5,910 nucleotides of DNA, taken from assembly GCA_013824385.1 (NCBI GenBank), contig PNNU01000232.1:1-5910 (forward strand), read 5' to 3'. Both the position numbers and the translations under genes were made by a program. This stretch comes from Anaerolinea sp. (GTDB lineage: Bacteria > Chloroflexota > Anaerolineae > Anaerolineales > Anaerolineaceae). Positions within the stretch are counted from its first letter, which is position 1, and each line of letters begins with the position of its first letter. Positions 4,790 through 5,910 of this stretch are shown one piece after another. The notes beneath the pieces are model-generated. The model made no database searches. It was not told the DNA's origin and saw nothing but the letters and a program-made list of their open reading frames with translations.

Positions 4790-5506
4790 TTATTTGGTCC
4801 AGTATCCAAAGAGGCCAAAGGTTCCTGTTTCTGTGGTGGTGGCGCAAGCAGTATAGACACTATCATTAGCAGCGCCAACGAATCCAGCGGTTGTGGCGAG
4901 TTTAACCCAGGCGCCATTTTTCCACTGACGAATTTCTGGTGTCCAACCATATGGACCAGCCGGGAAGGCATGGCAGATCTTGGTATTCTTGTCGGCTTTT
5001 ACACCCGCAAAGAATAACTGCAGATAAGACGGGGGTGGGGTTCTCTCAGGATCAATGTTTACTTGTTCACCGGTGTTCCAGTCACCTCTTACGCTGAGGT
5101 CAACAACTGGAGTCGTAACTTTTTTACTGTGATAGTAACCCATGAGCACAAAAGTTCCGGCTTCTGGAGCGTTTGCACATGCAGTGTAGGTTCCCTCAGT
5201 GTTTGGCATCCATTTGACGGTGGTAGCCAGTTTGATCCAATTGTGATCTTTCAACTGATAGATGTTGCCTACCCATTCTTCAAGTCCCTGTGGGAAAGGA
5301 TAGCAAATGGTGGCAGCCGCATCAGTTTTTACACCATCTGAAAAAATCTGCAGCCAGGTTGGGGCTGGATTGGCTTTGTAATCAATGGTAACGGCTGTTC
5401 CAGTGTTCCACTGTGCATTGAAGGCAAAGACCGATGTTGGTAAAGCAACAAGCATTAAGATTAGTACCAATGAGATAGTTGTCAGTTGTAATAAACCCTT
5501 TTTCAT
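4790..5506 (-). CDS. Secreted protein with two tandem copies of a two-cysteine module
   Basis: The function is not recognised. The 238-residue product has a clear signal peptide: Met-Lys-Lys, a hydrophobic stretch at about 11-22 and a likely cleavage after Val-Phe-Ala at 26-28. Two modules follow: A, Trp33 to about Tyr125, and B, Trp143 to about Trp236, joined by a short segment of about 17 residues. Cysteines occur only as one pair per module (68/110 and 178/221), suggesting one disulfide each after export. By hand, about 43 of some 92 positions match between A and B, so B arose by internal duplication or both by an old one. Module B has lost the Trp-x-Pro-x-Thr-Glu-Gly stretch kept in A and in the neighbouring protein. 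No membrane anchor, lipobox or sorting motif is seen, so the protein is probably released or loosely attached. The ATG at 5506 is supported by AAAGGAGGA (5512-5520), five bases upstream. Confidence 0.9.
   Translation of the reverse strand: MKKGLLQLTTISLVLILMLVALPTSVFAFNAQWNTGTAVTIDYKANPAPTWLQIFSDGVKTDAAATICYPFPQGLEEWVGNIYQLKDHNWIKLATTVKWMPNTEGTYTACANAPEAGTFVLMGYYHSKKVTTPVVDLSVRGDWNTGEQVNIDPERTPPPSYLQLFFAGVKADKNTKICHAFPAGPYGWTPEIRQWKNGAWVKLATTAGFVGAANDSVYTACATTTETGTFGLFGYWTK
4799..5080 (-). repeat. Module copy B (C-terminal copy in the 238-residue protein)
   Basis: Residues 143-236 repeat the module, with Cys178 and Cys221 43 residues apart instead of 42. The extra residue falls in 207-217, where the Trp-x-Pro-x-Thr-Glu-Gly stretch of the other copies is replaced by an unrelated Gly/Ala/Asn-containing segment. 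The rest, including Trp-Asn-Thr-Gly, the Leu-Gln pair, Gly-Val-Lys and Lys-Leu-Ala-Thr-Thr, matches copy A. Confidence 0.88.
5132..5410 (-). repeat. Module copy A (N-terminal copy in the 238-residue protein)
   Basis: Residues 33-125 form the first module, starting five residues after the predicted signal cleavage site. Cys68 and Cys110 are 42 apart, as in the neighbouring 150-residue protein. It keeps the Trp-Met-Pro-Asn-Thr-Glu-Gly segment just before Tyr107-Thr-Ala-Cys110. The copy ends in Gly-Tyr-Tyr, followed by a short basic linker. Confidence 0.88.
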
Positions 5507-5542
5507 ACAAATCCTCCTTTAATAAACCGAATCAACTTTTTG

Positions 5543-5551
5543 ATAATAACA
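5543..5551 (-). promoter_or_regulatory. Extended -10 element TGTTATTAT upstream of the 238-residue protein gene
   Basis: Read leftward, TGTTATTAT fits TGnTATAAT with one mismatch. A start about 7 bases downstream would leave a leader of roughly 30 bases containing the AAAGGAGGA site. The -35 region at 16-18 bases is poor. Confidence 0.35.
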
Positions 5552-5589
5552 CTCCTGATACCAAAAACGACTTTACATAGACCTTACAA

Positions 5590-5621
5590 AATATTTAAGA
5601 TTACCGGAGTAATATTTAAGA
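5590..5621. repeat. 11-base direct repeat at 21-base pitch flanking a small dyad
   Basis: AATATTTAAGA occurs at 5590-5600 and 5611-5621, two helical turns apart. Overlapping the gap, ATTAC (5600-5604) and GTAAT (5609-5613) form a dyad around CGGA. A partial third copy, TTAAGATTGCC, lies at 5648-5658 in the end of the neighbouring gene and resembles TTAAGATTACC at 5595-5605. The block is about 85-115 bases upstream of the 238-residue protein gene and could be an activator site. Confidence 0.35.
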
Positions 5622-5647
5622 ATAACCATAAATTATTTTACAAAAAC

Positions 5648-5910
5648 TTAAGATTGCCATTCAAATTCTGCACCTCTTTTTGCCGCGGAAACCTGTAAGA
5701 TGACACGTCCGTTTTTGAAGACAGGTTTGACATCATCCGCGAATTGGATGCGGTCATCCAACGCAGGTCGCTTGTGAGATTCGCTTTCGATGCTTTCAAA
5801 ATGAACATACTGGTTGATTTCAACCTGGGTGTGGATCCCCTTTAATTTTTCCAAGCCAGGCATCCAATACACGTAACCGTCATTTCCGTCGTAACGCAGC
5901 CCCACGGCTG
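5648..5910 (-). CDS. Unrecognised protein, C-terminal 87 codons (rest beyond right edge)
   Basis: The leftward frame is open to the window edge and ends at TAA (5648-5650). The visible part contains a Gly/Tyr/Trp-rich segment with DGNDGYVYW, then GLEKLKG, a charged stretch with SIESESHKRP, and a final part with VFKNGRVILQVS and the end GAEFEWQS. Alternating polar and hydrophobic residues suggest beta structure. There is no cysteine, membrane segment or motif that I can assign. A GTG at 5905 is in frame, but the reading frame continues upstream of it without a stop and no Shine-Dalgarno can be judged, so I treat the gene as cut by the window. No hairpin terminator is seen in the 141-base gap that follows, so its message might read on into the 238-residue protein gene. 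Confidence 0.75.
   Translation of the reverse strand, partial: AVGLRYDGNDGYVYWMPGLEKLKGIHTQVEINQYVHFESIESESHKRPALDDRIQFADDVKPVFKNGRVILQVSAAKRGAEFEWQS

Noticed and set aside
5063..5341. Forward-strand open frame within the 238-residue secreted protein gene
   Set aside because: The opposite frame has a signal peptide, strong SD and repeated conserved modules; this one has none.
1..5910. CRISPR array, tRNA, rRNA, insertion sequence, phage or defence genes
   Set aside because: No regularly spaced long repeats, cloverleaf sequence, transposase or integrase motif, or defence-type domain was found on either strand.

Overview
The window looks like an ordinary chromosomal stretch of a free-living bacterium, with moderate G+C in the genes and AT-rich spacers. 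Three things suggest an anaerobic or facultative member of Chloroflexota (Anaerolineae-like): an ADP-forming acyl-CoA synthetase, a Thr/Pro/Ser-rich linker in a secreted protein, and the general look of the proteins. This placement is an inference of low to moderate confidence; no rRNA or other marker gene is present.

Layout. Four genes read rightward: the 3' part of an ADP-forming acyl-CoA synthetase (1-1401), a class I SAM-dependent methyltransferase resembling mycobacterial Rv2952 (1685-2494), a small heat-shock protein of the Hsp20 family (2622-3125), and a second, unrelated class I methyltransferase (3227-4042). Three genes read leftward: a 150-residue secreted protein (4124-4576), a 238-residue secreted protein (4790-5506), and the C-terminal end of an unrecognised protein that runs off the right edge (5648-5910). 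The two groups converge on a bidirectional terminator at 4046-4077. Gaps between genes are 81 to 283 bases. Several carry their own hairpins or promoter-like hexamers, so most genes here look singly transcribed rather than joined in one operon.

The genes do not form an obvious pathway. The synthetase belongs to energy conservation from acyl-CoA, the Hsp20 protein to protein quality control, and the two methyltransferases have unknown small-molecule or lipid substrates. The clearest novelty is the pair of adjacent secreted proteins. They share a module of about 92 residues with two conserved cysteines, once in the shorter protein and twice in the longer one, and I cannot assign this module to a named family.

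The spacers are the other point of interest. They hold a near-consensus extended -10 directly followed by a strong terminator, 11-base-phased repeats upstream of it, inverted repeats that cover the ribosome binding sites of hsp20 and of the second methyltransferase, and phased repeats upstream of the 238-residue protein. I found no tRNA, rRNA, CRISPR array, insertion sequence, phage gene or recognisable defence system.
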